DNA of 63,516 nucleotides from [Eubacterium] yurii subsp. margaretiae ATCC 43715 (GCA_000146855.1 GL405246.1:145610-209125); one strand, 5' to 3'. Positions 36,702 through 45,697 are shown, numbered from the stretch's first letter. Notes: a model not told the origin generated them from the sequence alone. Numbers and translations: made by a program.

Positions 36702-36743
36702 TGCCAAGGCAAGTATATTGATATTAATATGCTAGTCTTGGCA
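36702..36743 (+). terminator. Weak terminator after the 36234 gene
   Basis: TGCCAAG / CTTGGCA with a 28-base interior that can pair in part (AAGTATATTGATATTAATAT). The T run is poor. Confidence 0.45.
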
Positions 36744-36865
36744 TTGATTATTTGATTTTAAAGTTATTGAAAGAGAGAACTTTAATAATATTATGAATTT
36801 AGAAAATAATGCTAGTATTGGGGCTGTGAAATATACAGTCCTTTTTTATATTTAATCTGGATTTT

Positions 36866-36980
36866 ATACTAAAAACCTTTTAAATTAACAAGTAAATATT
36901 TTAATTACAAAGTGTATATAATTTAATAGCAAATCACAATATCAAATATTTTACATGACTTTTTAAACGAAGATTAGTAT
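36866..36980. repeat. R1 repeat, inverted copy
   Basis: 115 bp, reverse orientation of the copies at 1067 and 9093: begins ATACTAAAAACCTTTTAAAT and ends ACGAAGATTAGTAT. Lies in the 525-bp gap between the 36234 gene and the ABC-F gene; the rest of that gap (36981-37215) is AT-rich with nothing recognised. Confidence 0.65.
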
Positions 36981-37215
36981 GAGTTTAAAAAATCTAAGAA
37001 TGAGTATATACAAAAATTATAAAATATGGATGTTAATTTACGAAAAATAGATATGCTATTACAAAAAATTATATTAGGTATTATAAAAGTCTTAAAATGA
37101 TTGATAAAAAGTCATATTTTTTCAAATTTTAATTGAAATTATCAGATTATTTTTATATAATATTAAATTAGATAAGAAGAAGCTGAACAATGAAGTATAA
37201 AATAGGAGAATAAAT

Positions 37216-38769
37216 TTGAGTATATTAAATGTGGAACACTTAAGCCACGGTTTTGGTGACAGAGCGATATTTGATGATGTGTCATTCCGCCTGCTCAAGG
37301 GTGAGCATATAGGGCTTATCGGGGCAAACGGAGAGGGTAAGTCTACTTTTATGAATATAATTACAGGTAAACTCGAGCCGGATGCAGGTAAGATTGAGTG
37401 GAATAAGAGGGTGAGAGTTGGCTATCTAGACCAACATACTTCGCTTGACAAGGACAGCACAGTAAGAGATGTCCTAAAGACTGCCTTTTCATATCTCTAT
37501 GACCTAGAAAACGAGATGAATGACTACTATATGAAGATGGGCGATGCAAGTGAGCAGGAGATTAATCAAATGCTCGAGGAAGTAGGCAACATACAGGAGA
37601 TATTGGAGCATAACGACTTTTATATAATAGATACTAAGATTGAAGAGGCATCTCGTGGAATGGGTATAAACGAGATAGGACTTGATAAGAAGGTAGATGA
37701 CCTTTCAGGTGGGCAGAGGACGAAGATACTGCTTACAAAGCTCTTGCTTGAAAAACCTGATATATTACTTCTTGACGAGCCTACGAACTATCTTGATGCA
37801 GAGCATATAAACTATTTGACTAGGTATCTGCAAAACTACGAAAACGCCTTTATCCTGATTTCGCATGACATACCTTTTTTGACCAGCGTAATCAACCTTA
37901 TCTATAATATGGAAAACTTGAAATTAGACAGATATTCATGTACTTATGAGGAGTTTTTGAAGATAAGACAGGCAAGGAAAGAGCAGATAGAGTCTGCATA
38001 TAAGAGACAGCAACAGGAGATAGCGGATCTTAAAGACTTTGTACAAAGGAATAAGGCAAGGATAGCAACAAGAAATATGGCTATGTCCAGACAGAAAAAA
38101 CTTGATAAGATGGAGCTTATAGAGCTTGAACAGGAAAAACCGAAGCCGGAGTTTGAATTTAAGAGTGCAAGAACATCCGGCAGGGTGATTTTTGAAACTA
38201 AGGACTTGGTGATAGGCTATGATAAGCCTCTTTCAAAGCCTATTAATTTTAAACTGGAAAGAAATCAGAAGATAGCCATAACAGGAGCAAACGGACTGGG
38301 TAAGACTACCTTGGTAAAATCTCTGCTTGGACACTTAAAGCCGATAAGCGGTTTTGTAACAAGGGGAGAGTTTTTGGAAATAGGATATTTTGAACAGGAG
38401 ATAAAAGAAGCAAATCACAATACTTGTATTGAAGAAGTATGGAATGAGTTCCCTTCACTTGACCAAAGAGAAGTAAGAGCAATGCTTGCAAAATGCGGAC
38501 TTACTACAAAGCACATAGAGAGCAAAATCATGGTGCTAAGTGGTGGAGAGCAGGCAAAGGTAAGACTCTGCAAGCTGATGAACCGTCCTACCAATGTGCT
38601 TATACTTGACGAGCCCACTAATCACCTGGATATCTATGCTAAGGACGAGCTCAAAAGGGAACTCAAAGAATACAAGGGTACGATACTGCTGATTTGCCAT
38701 GAAGAAGATTTTTATCAAGATTTTGTAGACCATATAGTAGACTGTAGACAGTGGTCACTCCTTGCGTAA
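37216..38769 (+). CDS. ABC-F family ATPase (YkpA/YbiT-like)
   Basis: 517 aa, two ABC domains and no membrane segment. Walker A GANGEGKST (about 37) and GANGLGKTT (about 361); signatures LSGGQRTK and LSGGEQAK; Walker B LLLDEPTNYLD and LILDEPTNHLD. The interdomain linker RQARKEQIESAYKRQQQEIADLKDFV is the ABC-F type that reaches the ribosomal P-site tRNA. Likely a translation factor, not a drug exporter. TTG start behind AGGAG. The sortase gene begins 12 bp after its stop. Confidence 0.93.
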   Translation: MSILNVEHLSHGFGDRAIFDDVSFRLLKGEHIGLIGANGEGKSTFMNIITGKLEPDAGKIEWNKRVRVGYLDQHTSLDKDSTVRDVLKTAFSYLYDLENEMNDYYMKMGDASEQEINQMLEEVGNIQEILEHNDFYIIDTKIEEASRGMGINEIGLDKKVDDLSGGQRTKILLTKLLLEKPDILLLDEPTNYLDAEHINYLTRYLQNYENAFILISHDIPFLTSVINLIYNMENLKLDRYSCTYEEFLKIRQARKEQIESAYKRQQQEIADLKDFVQRNKARIATRNMAMSRQKKLDKMELIELEQEKPKPEFEFKSARTSGRVIFETKDLVIGYDKPLSKPINFKLERNQKIAITGANGLGKTTLVKSLLGHLKPISGFVTRGEFLEIGYFEQEIKEANHNTCIEEVWNEFPSLDQREVRAMLAKCGLTTKHIESKIMVLSGGEQAKVRLCKLMNRPTNVLILDEPTNHLDIYAKDELKRELKEYKGTILLICHEEDFYQDFVDHIVDCRQWSLLA

Positions 38770-38781
38770 TTGGGAGATAAT

Positions 38782-39477
38782 ATGATTAGAAAGATAATTT
38801 CGATAATGCTTGTAGTTGGTGCTATAATTATGTTTGCTATACCGCAATATTCAAAGTACAGACTCAAGGAAAAAATTAAAGAGGCAAATGTCATCGTAGA
38901 GCAGGTGCCTCCTGAAACTCTTAAGGAAAATGAAGAAAAAGTAGTAAAAAAAGAAAATTTTAATTTTGAAAATGTCCAAGAAATATCTCCAACATCGACT
39001 TTTTTAGCAGCAAACAATATTGACAGTTCACTGCTCTTAGGTCAGCTAGTAATACCGTCAGTAAATATGAACCTGCCTATTTTCAAAGGGACTACCAATG
39101 AAAATCTGCTCGCCGGAGCAACTACTATGAAAGAGGGCGACAAGATGGGAGAGGGTAATTTCAGCTTGGCAGGCCATTACAACAAGGACAAGTCAATATT
39201 ATTCGGCTCGTTGATGGATGTAAAAGTTGGAGATATAATAAGGGTAACAGATAAGGTCAACATATATGAATACGAGGTCTATGATACTGTAATTATCAAT
39301 GACACAGCACTTTATATGATAGATGATGATCGTGCAGTAAATCGTGGTAACAATATAATTTCACTTATGACCTGCTATTATTCATCAAAGACCGGCAAGA
39401 GATATTTCGTCCTTGGTGATTTTGTCAAAAAGGTTCCTTACAAAAAACAGCTTATGCAGGAAAGTCAAAGAAAATGA
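38782..39477 (+). CDS. Class A-like sortase
   Basis: 231 aa transpeptidase for attaching or polymerising surface proteins. N-terminal signal anchor (residues 3-20), then the sortase barrel with LVIPSVNMNLPIFKG, the catalytic His in SLAGHYNK (His132), the catalytic Cys in SLMTCYY (Cys198) and a following KRYFVLGDF with the conserved Arg. ATG at 38782 is preceded by GGGAGATAAT. No LPXTG substrate is encoded in this window, so the target is elsewhere. Runs with the ABC-F gene. Confidence 0.9.
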   Translation: MIRKIISIMLVVGAIIMFAIPQYSKYRLKEKIKEANVIVEQVPPETLKENEEKVVKKENFNFENVQEISPTSTFLAANNIDSSLLLGQLVIPSVNMNLPIFKGTTNENLLAGATTMKEGDKMGEGNFSLAGHYNKDKSILFGSLMDVKVGDIIRVTDKVNIYEYEVYDTVIINDTALYMIDDDRAVNRGNNIISLMTCYYSSKTGKRYFVLGDFVKKVPYKKQLMQESQRK

Positions 39478-39596
39478 GAGTAGATGAACCTTTCTATTAA
39501 GAATATTTTAATTTTAAGGTGTATAATCTAAATATCAGTTTTAATATTTTGGAAAATGAAATATCACGACGACGATAACTCAAAGGAGTATGTAAA

Positions 39597-41120
39597 TTGA
39601 GAAATAAAAAGAAGATAATATTGAGTATAGTTGCGTTTTTATTTGTGCTTTGTGGTGTAGTGCTATTTGCAGTATATTCAGCATACAAGAGCAATGTATA
39701 CAATGCTAATTTCAAGACTATAGTAGCTGAAGGTGTAAAGGAAGATCCTCAAAACAAAGAAAGACTCAACGTACTGGTGCTTGGTATGGAGCATACAAGG
39801 ACTGACACAATAATGGTGGCGACATTTGATCCTGTATCAAAGACGCTCAATATAATCTCTATACCTAGAGATACTTATGTGGATAGGAGTGAATATCCTG
39901 ACTACTATCCGTACAACACATACAAGAAGATAAATGCCCTATATGAACTTCCTACTACAGAAGGTGGAGTGGAAAGATTGGCAAGTAAGGTATCTGAGAT
40001 ACTTGGTATACCTATTCACGATTATATAATGGTAGACTATGATGCAGTGGCTGACATCACTGATGCAGTAGGCGGGGTAGATGTGGAAATTACAAATCCA
40101 ATGTACTACGACGATCCTTGGTCAGATCCACCTCTACATGTCAACTTTTCTGTAGGAATGACACATCTTGACGGCAAAAATGCCATCGAGTACCTACGTT
40201 GGAGACATAATAACGACGGCTCTTATGGTAATGAAGGAGACGAAGGTAGGGTAAAGAGACAGCAAGGCTTTTTGAAAAAAGTGCTTGAAAAGGCTCTAAA
40301 TCCATCAGTATTTCCAAAACTTGTTGAAGCTACTTTTAAGAATGTAAAGACAAGTCTTGAGCTTGGAAAGGCTATGAGTTTGGCGTCAGATGTCACAAGT
40401 ATGCCTAAAGAAAATATAAGATTCTATCAAGAAGTTGGTACACCAGCTTATTTCAACGGATTGTGGTACTATCTTTTAGACTCTGATAAGACTCTTGCTT
40501 TGATGACAAAGATAATGAACAACGAAGCTATTACTGATGATGATATAAATCCGTCACAAGAGTTTGAAAATGCAGCTCTTGCAAAGGGAAATTCAGAAAA
40601 TTACAATTCAGGGAATTCATCTTATAAAGAGTACAATTACACTCCAACAAAGAAGAGAAAAAAGGTCGAAGATACCAAGCTTGAAGAAACACCGATATTT
40701 AACGAGCAAAACGAACAAAATAAGAATAAGGTTGACGATGCTATAATAAATAACAATGGAAATGACCAACAAAATCAAAATAATCAAAATCAAAACACAG
40801 ACGGTCAGACAAACAATAACGGCAATACACAAAATCAAGACGGCACAACAACAGACAATCAAGGTCAAAATCAACAAAACCAAGGCGAAAACAAGCAAAA
40901 TCAAAACAACCAAAATTCAGGTACTTCAGGAGAAAATTCACAAAATAAAGATAATTCAAACAAGGACAATACAAACAAAGACAATACTACAAAACCTCCT
41001 GCAGATAATGAAGGTGGAGGTTCAAATCAAAATCCAACAACGCCTTCACAACCTGAAACTCCAACACCACCGCCTAAAGATGGTGGAGAAGATGGGGATG
41101 GTGAAGCACCTATATTCTAG
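39597..41120 (+). CDS. LytR-CpsA-Psr (LCP) family protein with Q/N-rich tail
   Basis: 507 aa. LCP enzymes move glycopolymers from lipid carriers to peptidoglycan. Signal anchor (residues 5-24), then the LCP domain with LVLGMEHTRTDTIMVATFDPVSKTLNIISIPRDTYV (Arg/Asp lipid-phosphate site) and EYLRWRHNN, to about residue 235. A long low-complexity tail (about 350-507) rich in Asn, Gln, Asp and Thr, ending in a Pro/Gly-rich segment, has no hydrophobic anchor or LPXTG. TTG start behind AAAGGAG. The tail may span the wall. Confidence 0.9.
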   Translation: MRNKKKIILSIVAFLFVLCGVVLFAVYSAYKSNVYNANFKTIVAEGVKEDPQNKERLNVLVLGMEHTRTDTIMVATFDPVSKTLNIISIPRDTYVDRSEYPDYYPYNTYKKINALYELPTTEGGVERLASKVSEILGIPIHDYIMVDYDAVADITDAVGGVDVEITNPMYYDDPWSDPPLHVNFSVGMTHLDGKNAIEYLRWRHNNDGSYGNEGDEGRVKRQQGFLKKVLEKALNPSVFPKLVEATFKNVKTSLELGKAMSLASDVTSMPKENIRFYQEVGTPAYFNGLWYYLLDSDKTLALMTKIMNNEAITDDDINPSQEFENAALAKGNSENYNSGNSSYKEYNYTPTKKRKKVEDTKLEETPIFNEQNEQNKNKVDDAIINNNGNDQQNQNNQNQNTDGQTNNNGNTQNQDGTTTDNQGQNQQNQGENKQNQNNQNSGTSGENSQNKDNSNKDNTNKDNTTKPPADNEGGGSNQNPTTPSQPETPTPPPKDGGEDGDGEAPIF

Positions 41121-41262
41121 ATTTGAGAAGAACTATCTTAATGTTTTAAATCAATTTAAAATAATAGTAGATTGTAGAGCTATATATTTAAGCAGAGGAT
41201 TTAGTTAAAATAAGAATATTTTGTTAGTTTTGAGAGCTGTATAAAATTCAAAAATAATATAC

Positions 41263-41296
41263 AAAAAGAGACATATGGAAATATATGTCTCTTTTT
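41263..41296 (+). terminator. Terminator of the LCP gene
   Basis: AAAAAGAGACATAT / ATATGTCTCTTTTT, a long perfect stem with a six-base loop. Confidence 0.88.
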
Positions 41297-41324
41297 ATGT
41301 CTTATTTACCTCATACTTATACTA

Positions 41325-41438
41325 ATACTAATCTTCATTTAAAAAGTCATGCAAAGTATTTTGTGTGGTGATTATTTTTAAATTGTATGATATCCATAAA
41401 CAGAATATTTACATGGTTATTTAAAAGGTTTTTAGTAT
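41325..41438. repeat. R1 repeat, copy 3
   Basis: 114 bp, same orientation as the copies at 1067 and 9093, ends ATACTAATCTTCATTTAAAA and GGTTTTTAGTAT. The remaining 41439-41834 region is AT-rich; an AGGAGGT at about 41620 is not followed by a usable ORF. Confidence 0.68.
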
Positions 41439-41834
41439 AAACACCAATTAAATAGTCCTAAAAATATATTAAAGATGAGTTCTGAAAATTACATAGAAAA
41501 TTATATTCCAACAGTTTAAATATATTAAATTCTAAAAGTTTATTAGTATTATTATAGAGTCAAGATACTAAAAGTATTGACATTAATATAGAAAAGTAGT
41601 AAAGTAAACTTAAACAAAGGAGGTATTAATAACTCTATATATATTGAATTTTAAAATATTGGATTTTAAGAGTTTTTTGAGTCTTATGTTACCGGATTTT
41701 TAGCAAATACATCCAGCTTTTCTCTTATAATAACAATGAATATCAGTTCGGTAAAAAATCTTGTAATTATATAGAGTTAATATGTACATCTATGACTATA
41801 GGAAACAAAAGCTTTACGGGAAAGGATGCTATGT

Positions 41835-42086
41835 ATGGAAAAAAATAAGATTAAGATAGTTTTTGGTCTTGGAGTATTTAGTGTATTTTTCATAAGTGCA
41901 GTGTTATTGTTAATTACTAATTTTATTTCTCGTATGTTTACGATATTGGTAATGAGTAATATGAATTATATTACAGATGTTCCTATTATAAGTGAACCCA
42001 TATTAGTTATTTTAAGTGTTGTATGCTTTATTATATCACTTATTTCGTTAGTAATAAGCATATTGTTTTTGAAAAATATGGATTAA
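41835..42086 (+). CDS. Small two-helix membrane protein
   Basis: 83 aa, MEKNKIKIV then two hydrophobic helices (about residues 8-33 and 55-80). AAAGGA lies eight bases before ATG at 41835; an in-frame ATG at 41826 overlaps that site and is less likely. No homologue recognised. It sits just outside the inverted 229-bp element at 42122. Confidence 0.5.
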   Translation: MEKNKIKIVFGLGVFSVFFISAVLLLITNFISRMFTILVMSNMNYITDVPIISEPILVILSVVCFIISLISLVISILFLKNMD

Positions 42087-42121
42087 AAATATTTTTGTGA
42101 AGATTCTTTACTTACTTACTT

Positions 42122-42350
42122 ACTCAACTTTCCCACATTAAAAACACATTATAAATATTGAAATTTGAGTATATTTCAAAAATACATTATTATACTTGAC
42201 ATAGTTTTTTCGGTATTTTCATTTTTTTGATAAATATGCAAATTTCAATAAATATTATTCAGAAAATTGTGTGTCAAGTAGTATATTAAAAAATCAATTT
42301 ATGTTTAAATTTCAACTAAAATTGCGATAATTTTAGTGGGAAAATTGAGT
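42122..42350. mobile_element. 229-bp inverted-repeat element, left copy
   Basis: Starts ACTCAACTTTCCCACATTAA and ends TTTTAGTGGGAAAATTGAGT, a terminal inverted repeat of about 15-16 bp. An equal-length copy lies reversed at 48109-48337, roughly 90% alike by eye. No transposase ORF inside, so it is a MITE-like element or a pair of IS ends. The outer flank is ACTT, also found just outside the right copy. Confidence 0.75.
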
Positions 42351-42386
42351 AAAATAATATTAAAGAATATAGTTGGGAGTAAATTT

Positions 42387-42719
42387 ATGGAAAAAATATT
42401 TTGGGTTGTTGATCTTATCTTACCGGTTTGTATGCTGATACTTTCATTTTACTATAAAAGGAAAGCTACACAAAACATTTCAATAGTTAGCGGATTTAGA
42501 ACGTCCAAAACATTAAGTGATAGAAAGATGTGGGAGAAAGCTCATTTTTTAGCCTCAAAATTATTATTAATAGTAGGAATAATATTAATAATTACTATAT
42601 GTTTAATAAAAGTATTTATCAAAATGAAGCCGGAATATTTATCGTTAATAAATAATATGATTTCTTTAACTGCGTTTATATTTATTACGATATATGTAAA
42701 CTATAAGATATCAAAATAA
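42387..42719 (+). CDS. SdpI-like small membrane protein
   Basis: 110 aa, three hydrophobic helices. The segment VSGFRTSKTLSDRKMWEKAHFLASK after helix 1 matches the SdpI/YhfL family motif (G-F-R-T-x-x-S, then W..A). SdpI protects Bacillus from the SdpC toxin and helps control its own operon. No toxin gene is recognised here. The ORF opens at 42336 inside the element end, but TTGGGAGTAAATTT supports ATG at 42387. First gene inside the bracketed accessory block. Confidence 0.7.
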   Translation: MEKIFWVVDLILPVCMLILSFYYKRKATQNISIVSGFRTSKTLSDRKMWEKAHFLASKLLLIVGIILIITICLIKVFIKMKPEYLSLINNMISLTAFIFITIYVNYKISK

Positions 42720-42822
42720 TAACTTTATAAATATCTATTGTAGTATGTTGTTTTATGTAAGAATAACTTTAAAAATATAACTATTAATCTTATATATTTT
42801 TTATAATGGTATAGATAGAAAA

Positions 42823-42975
42823 GGAGGGTTTTATGAATAATTGTATAACTTCTTGAACTATAAGTATATGAATATAATAATTAAATTTTGATCTTTTATG
42901 TTTTTAAATTTACCATGAAAATAAAAAATAAGGAGATACTTATGAATAACTCAACTTTCCCACATAAATAATGTG
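42823..42975 (+). other. Two ribosome binding sites leading into aborted mini-ORFs; solo element end
   Basis: AAGGAGGG precedes ATGAATAAT... at 42833 (seven codons, then TGA). About 110 bp later AAGGAGATACTT precedes ATGAATAACTCAACTTTCCC at 42942, which reads into a 17-bp copy of the element end (ACTCAACTTTCCCACAT) and stops after nine codons. They look like remnants of gene starts, the second cut by an element end. Confidence 0.35.
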
Positions 42976-43032
42976 GTGTAACTACTAAAATATTAATATT
43001 TATAAAAATAACAAAAGTTGTAAAATAAAGTG

Positions 43033-43061
43033 TTGACTTATATATTCTACTGTTGTAGAAT
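43033..43061 (+). promoter_or_regulatory. blaI-blaR promoter with BlaI-type operator
   Basis: TTGACT (43033-43038), 17-bp spacer, TAGAAT (43056-43061). The palindrome ATTCTACTGTTGTAGAAT (43044-43061) covers the spacer and -10. The same palindrome sits in the same position at 45812-45829 and, with one change, at 47076-47093. Confidence 0.85.
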
Positions 43062-43066
43062 AAGAC

Positions 43067-43080
43067 CATACAATTGTATG
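43067..43080. promoter_or_regulatory. Second palindrome downstream of the blaI promoter
   Basis: CATACAATTGTATG, a perfect 14-bp palindrome 5 bp after the -10. It contains TACA/TGTA half-sites like those of classical BlaI/MecI operators. Not repeated at the other two promoters. Confidence 0.45.
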
Positions 43081-43147
43081 TGATACCAAATTCATTAAAA
43101 TGTAAAATTATTACTTTTAAATGGAAATGGTAGAGGAGGAGAAAGAC

Positions 43148-43522
43148 ATGAAAGATATATCTAAACGACTACCTGATGCGGAATTCAACGTAATGAAGGT
43201 GATATGGAATTTAGCATCGCCTATAACTACCAACAAAATCACCAATAAACTTGCCGATAATACATGGAAACCGCAAACCCTACTCACTGTACTAAAAAGG
43301 CTTAGTGAGAAAGGATTTTTAAACATAATTAAAGATGGCAAGGAACATCAATATGAAGTGCTTATCAAAGAAGATGAGTATCTTGAAATTGAAACAGGAA
43401 GTTTTCTAAAAAGATATTCAGGGAACTCAATTGGAGCATTAGTAAAGACATTGTACTCAGAAGGAGATCTCACTGATGACGACATTAATGAACTAAGGGA
43501 TATTTTAGAGCAGAAGGAGTGA
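43148..43522 (+). CDS. blaI: BlaI/MecI-type transcriptional repressor
   Basis: 124 aa. Winged-helix repressor (RLPDAEFNVMKVIWNLASPITTNKITNKL...WKPQTLLTVLKRLSEKGFLNIIKDGKEHQYEVLI), then a C-terminal dimerisation helix region (SIGALVKTLYSEGDLTDDDINELRDIL). Family members are inactivated by cleavage triggered by an M56 sensor, encoded next (start 6 bp after this stop). AGAGGAGGAG favours ATG at 43148 over upstream in-frame starts. Expected to bind the operators at 43044, 45812 and 47076. No beta-lactamase gene is present. Confidence 0.92.
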   Translation: MKDISKRLPDAEFNVMKVIWNLASPITTNKITNKLADNTWKPQTLLTVLKRLSEKGFLNIIKDGKEHQYEVLIKEDEYLEIETGSFLKRYSGNSIGALVKTLYSEGDLTDDDINELRDILEQKE

Positions 43523-43527
43523 TTAGT

Positions 43528-45537
43528 ATGAACTTTCTAACTATATTACTTTCTACAGGAGCAGTGATGTCAGTCATCATGCTTGCTCTAGTGTTTGTTT
43601 TCAGAGCAAATAGCGATCTCTTAAGTGCAAAGACAAGGTATACAATATGGATTATCATACTTGTGGGTCTATTGATACCTTTCCGTCCTCAGCTTATATC
43701 ACCTCTTTTTACCTTGAATAATCCTTTTACAAATGTTAGTGAAGTTGAAGAACAAGGTGAGATAGATTTGACAGCTCAAAGTAGTCAGAAAGCAAATGTT
43801 GAATCTAGCTTACAATCTGCAAATCAAGTCTCAAATGTTCAAAGTAATGAAGTTGCAACTACTAAGGAAGATTCAAAAAAAGAAGAAACTAAATTTGACT
43901 TACTTTCTTTAATAGGAAAATTTGCGATTGTTGTTTGGTTAATAGGTGCAATAGTCGTATTTGCAAAATATATGCTTGAATACAGAAAATTTTGCAAATT
44001 ACTCAAAAGATGGTCTTCTCCGGTAGAAGATGAGGATATAATAAGAATTTTTAGGCTGACTAAATTGAAATTGGACATCGAAAACAAGGATATAGGGCTG
44101 ATAATAAGCAAATATGTGAACACACCGATGCTCACAGGACTAATAAGACCAATGGTTGTCATACCGGAAAAAGAGATTGATGAAACGGATATGAAACTTA
44201 TAATAGAGCATGAGCTTACACATTATAAGCACAAAGATTTATATGTGAATCTGCTTAGTATTCTGGTCCTTTGCTTCCACTGGTTCAACCCTATAATGTA
44301 TTACTGTATGCCTGTAATACAGGGAGACGGCGAGCTTTACTGCGATGAAACAGTACTCAAAAACAAAAACATGAACTATAGAAAAACTTATGGTAAGATG
44401 ATAATTAACATGATACCAACAAGTTCTTCTAAACAAGTGGCACTATCTACTTGTTTTTATAGTAAAAAATTGAGCGTTAAAAGGAGACTTATAAGCATTA
44501 TGAAAAATAATAAGGCTATGAAGAAGATATCAACGCTCTCAATACTAGGTATATTAGGGGTAACTGTATTTTCAGGATCTCTTATGACATTTGCTGCAAA
44601 TAGCTCATATATAGGGCTTGAAAAAGCAAAGTCTATAGCGCTTAAAGATGCAGGTGTAAGCGGAGTAACATTTGTAAAAGCAAAGCTTGATAATGATGAT
44701 GGCGTAAGAGTATATGACATAGAGTTTTACAAAGACAATGTAGAATATGATTACGAAATAGATGCTATTACAGGTCAAATTCGTGAAAAAGATTTGGATA
44801 TAGAAAACTATACTATACCGCAAAATAAAAATAATAATTCAAATAACTCTGCTGATATAGGTGTAGAAAGAGCAAAATCTATAGCACTTAGAGATGCAGG
44901 AGTTAGTGGAGTAACATTTGTAAAAGCAAAGCTTGACTATGAAAATGGTGTAAGAGTATATGATATAGAGTTCTACAAAGATAATGAAGAATATGATTAT
45001 GAAATAGATGCGGCGACAGGTCAAATACTTGAAAAAGACAGGGGTATAGAAAATTATTCTATACCACAAAAGAAAGTTGCTCCAAAAAGAGATAATACAC
45101 AACCACAAAGTCAAAATCAAATTCAAAGTCAAAATCAACCACAAAGTCAAAATCAAATTCAAAGTCAAAATCAACCACAGAGTCAAAATCAAACACAGAG
45201 TCGAAACCAACCACAAACTCAAAGCCAAAATCAAACACAGAGTCAAAACCAACCACAAACTCAAAATCAAAATCAAACACAAAGTCAAAACCAACCACAA
45301 ACTCAAACACAAGCTCAAAACTATAGTGCAGATATAGGAGCTGAAAGTGCAAAGTCTATAGCACTTGGTGATGCAGGAGTAAGCGGAGTGAATTTTACAA
45401 AGGTTCAAATTGACTATGAAGATGGCGTAAAAGTATATGATGTAGAGTTTCACAAAGACAATACAGAATATGAATATGAAATAGATGCAGCAACAGGAAG
45501 CATACGTGAAAGAAACGTAGACGAAGAAGACGACTAA
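43528..45537 (+). CDS. M56 (BlaR1-type) sensor protease with three PepSY domains
   Basis: 669 aa. Membrane zinc protease: helices near residues 3-25, 35-52 and 130-150, then the cytoplasmic M56 domain with HELTH (228-232) and GELYCDE. After the fourth helix (about 330-350), where BlaR1 carries a penicillin sensor, there are three PepSY domains (about 360-430, 445-510, 603-668) split by an Asn-rich linker and a long Gln/Asn/Ser repeat linker (about 525-597). The exterior part is therefore PepSY, not a beta-lactam sensor. PepSY domains are known as protease propeptide/inhibitor modules. AAGGAG supports ATG at 43528. Likely cleaves BlaI in response to an unknown extracytoplasmic cue. Confidence 0.88.
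   Translation: MNFLTILLSTGAVMSVIMLALVFVFRANSDLLSAKTRYTIWIIILVGLLIPFRPQLISPLFTLNNPFTNVSEVEEQGEIDLTAQSSQKANVESSLQSANQVSNVQSNEVATTKEDSKKEETKFDLLSLIGKFAIVVWLIGAIVVFAKYMLEYRKFCKLLKRWSSPVEDEDIIRIFRLTKLKLDIENKDIGLIISKYVNTPMLTGLIRPMVVIPEKEIDETDMKLIIEHELTHYKHKDLYVNLLSILVLCFHWFNPIMYYCMPVIQGDGELYCDETVLKNKNMNYRKTYGKMIINMIPTSSSKQVALSTCFYSKKLSVKRRLISIMKNNKAMKKISTLSILGILGVTVFSGSLMTFAANSSYIGLEKAKSIALKDAGVSGVTFVKAKLDNDDGVRVYDIEFYKDNVEYDYEIDAITGQIREKDLDIENYTIPQNKNNNSNNSADIGVERAKSIALRDAGVSGVTFVKAKLDYENGVRVYDIEFYKDNEEYDYEIDAATGQILEKDRGIENYSIPQKKVAPKRDNTQPQSQNQIQSQNQPQSQNQIQSQNQPQSQNQTQSRNQPQTQSQNQTQSQNQPQTQNQNQTQSQNQPQTQTQAQNYSADIGAESAKSIALGDAGVSGVNFTKVQIDYEDGVKVYDVEFHKDNTEYEYEIDAATGSIRERNVDEEDD
45100..45315 (+). 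repeat. Gln/Asn/Ser codon repeat in the M56-PepSY gene
   Basis: Tandem CAAAGTCAAAATCAA-like units (QSQNQ, QTQNQ, with interspersed P and I) without frameshift. Prone to replication slippage, so linker length may vary between strains. Confidence 0.85.
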
Positions 45538-45650
45538 AAAATATGTCGTAAGCAGAGTGTTTAATAGACTTATTCAAATTTCTCCATAAATATTCAATAA
45601 CTATAAATTTAAAAATAACTTTAGAATAATTCTATTAAATAATTGATGAA

Positions 45651-45697
45651 AAACTGTCAGCATTATTGGAAAAAACTGAATTGTTGACAGTTTTTTA
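45651..45697 (+). terminator. Terminator of blaI-blaR
   Basis: AAACTGTCA / TGACAG followed by TTTTTT. Same CTGTCA..TGACAG frame as the ends of the two PepSY genes downstream. Confidence 0.75.

Noticed and set aside
45100..45315. CRISPR-like short repeats
   Set aside because: The repeats are contiguous, without unique spacers, and encode a Q/N/S linker in frame.
44839..45453. 204-codon minus-strand frame over the PepSY domains of the M56 gene
   Set aside because: Antisense to a well-supported gene; its low-complexity Leu/Thr/Tyr composition comes from the repeats on the plus strand.
43148..45537. Beta-lactam resistance regulon
   Set aside because: The regulators are BlaI/BlaR1-type, but the sensor has no penicillin-binding domain and no beta-lactamase or PBP2a gene is present.
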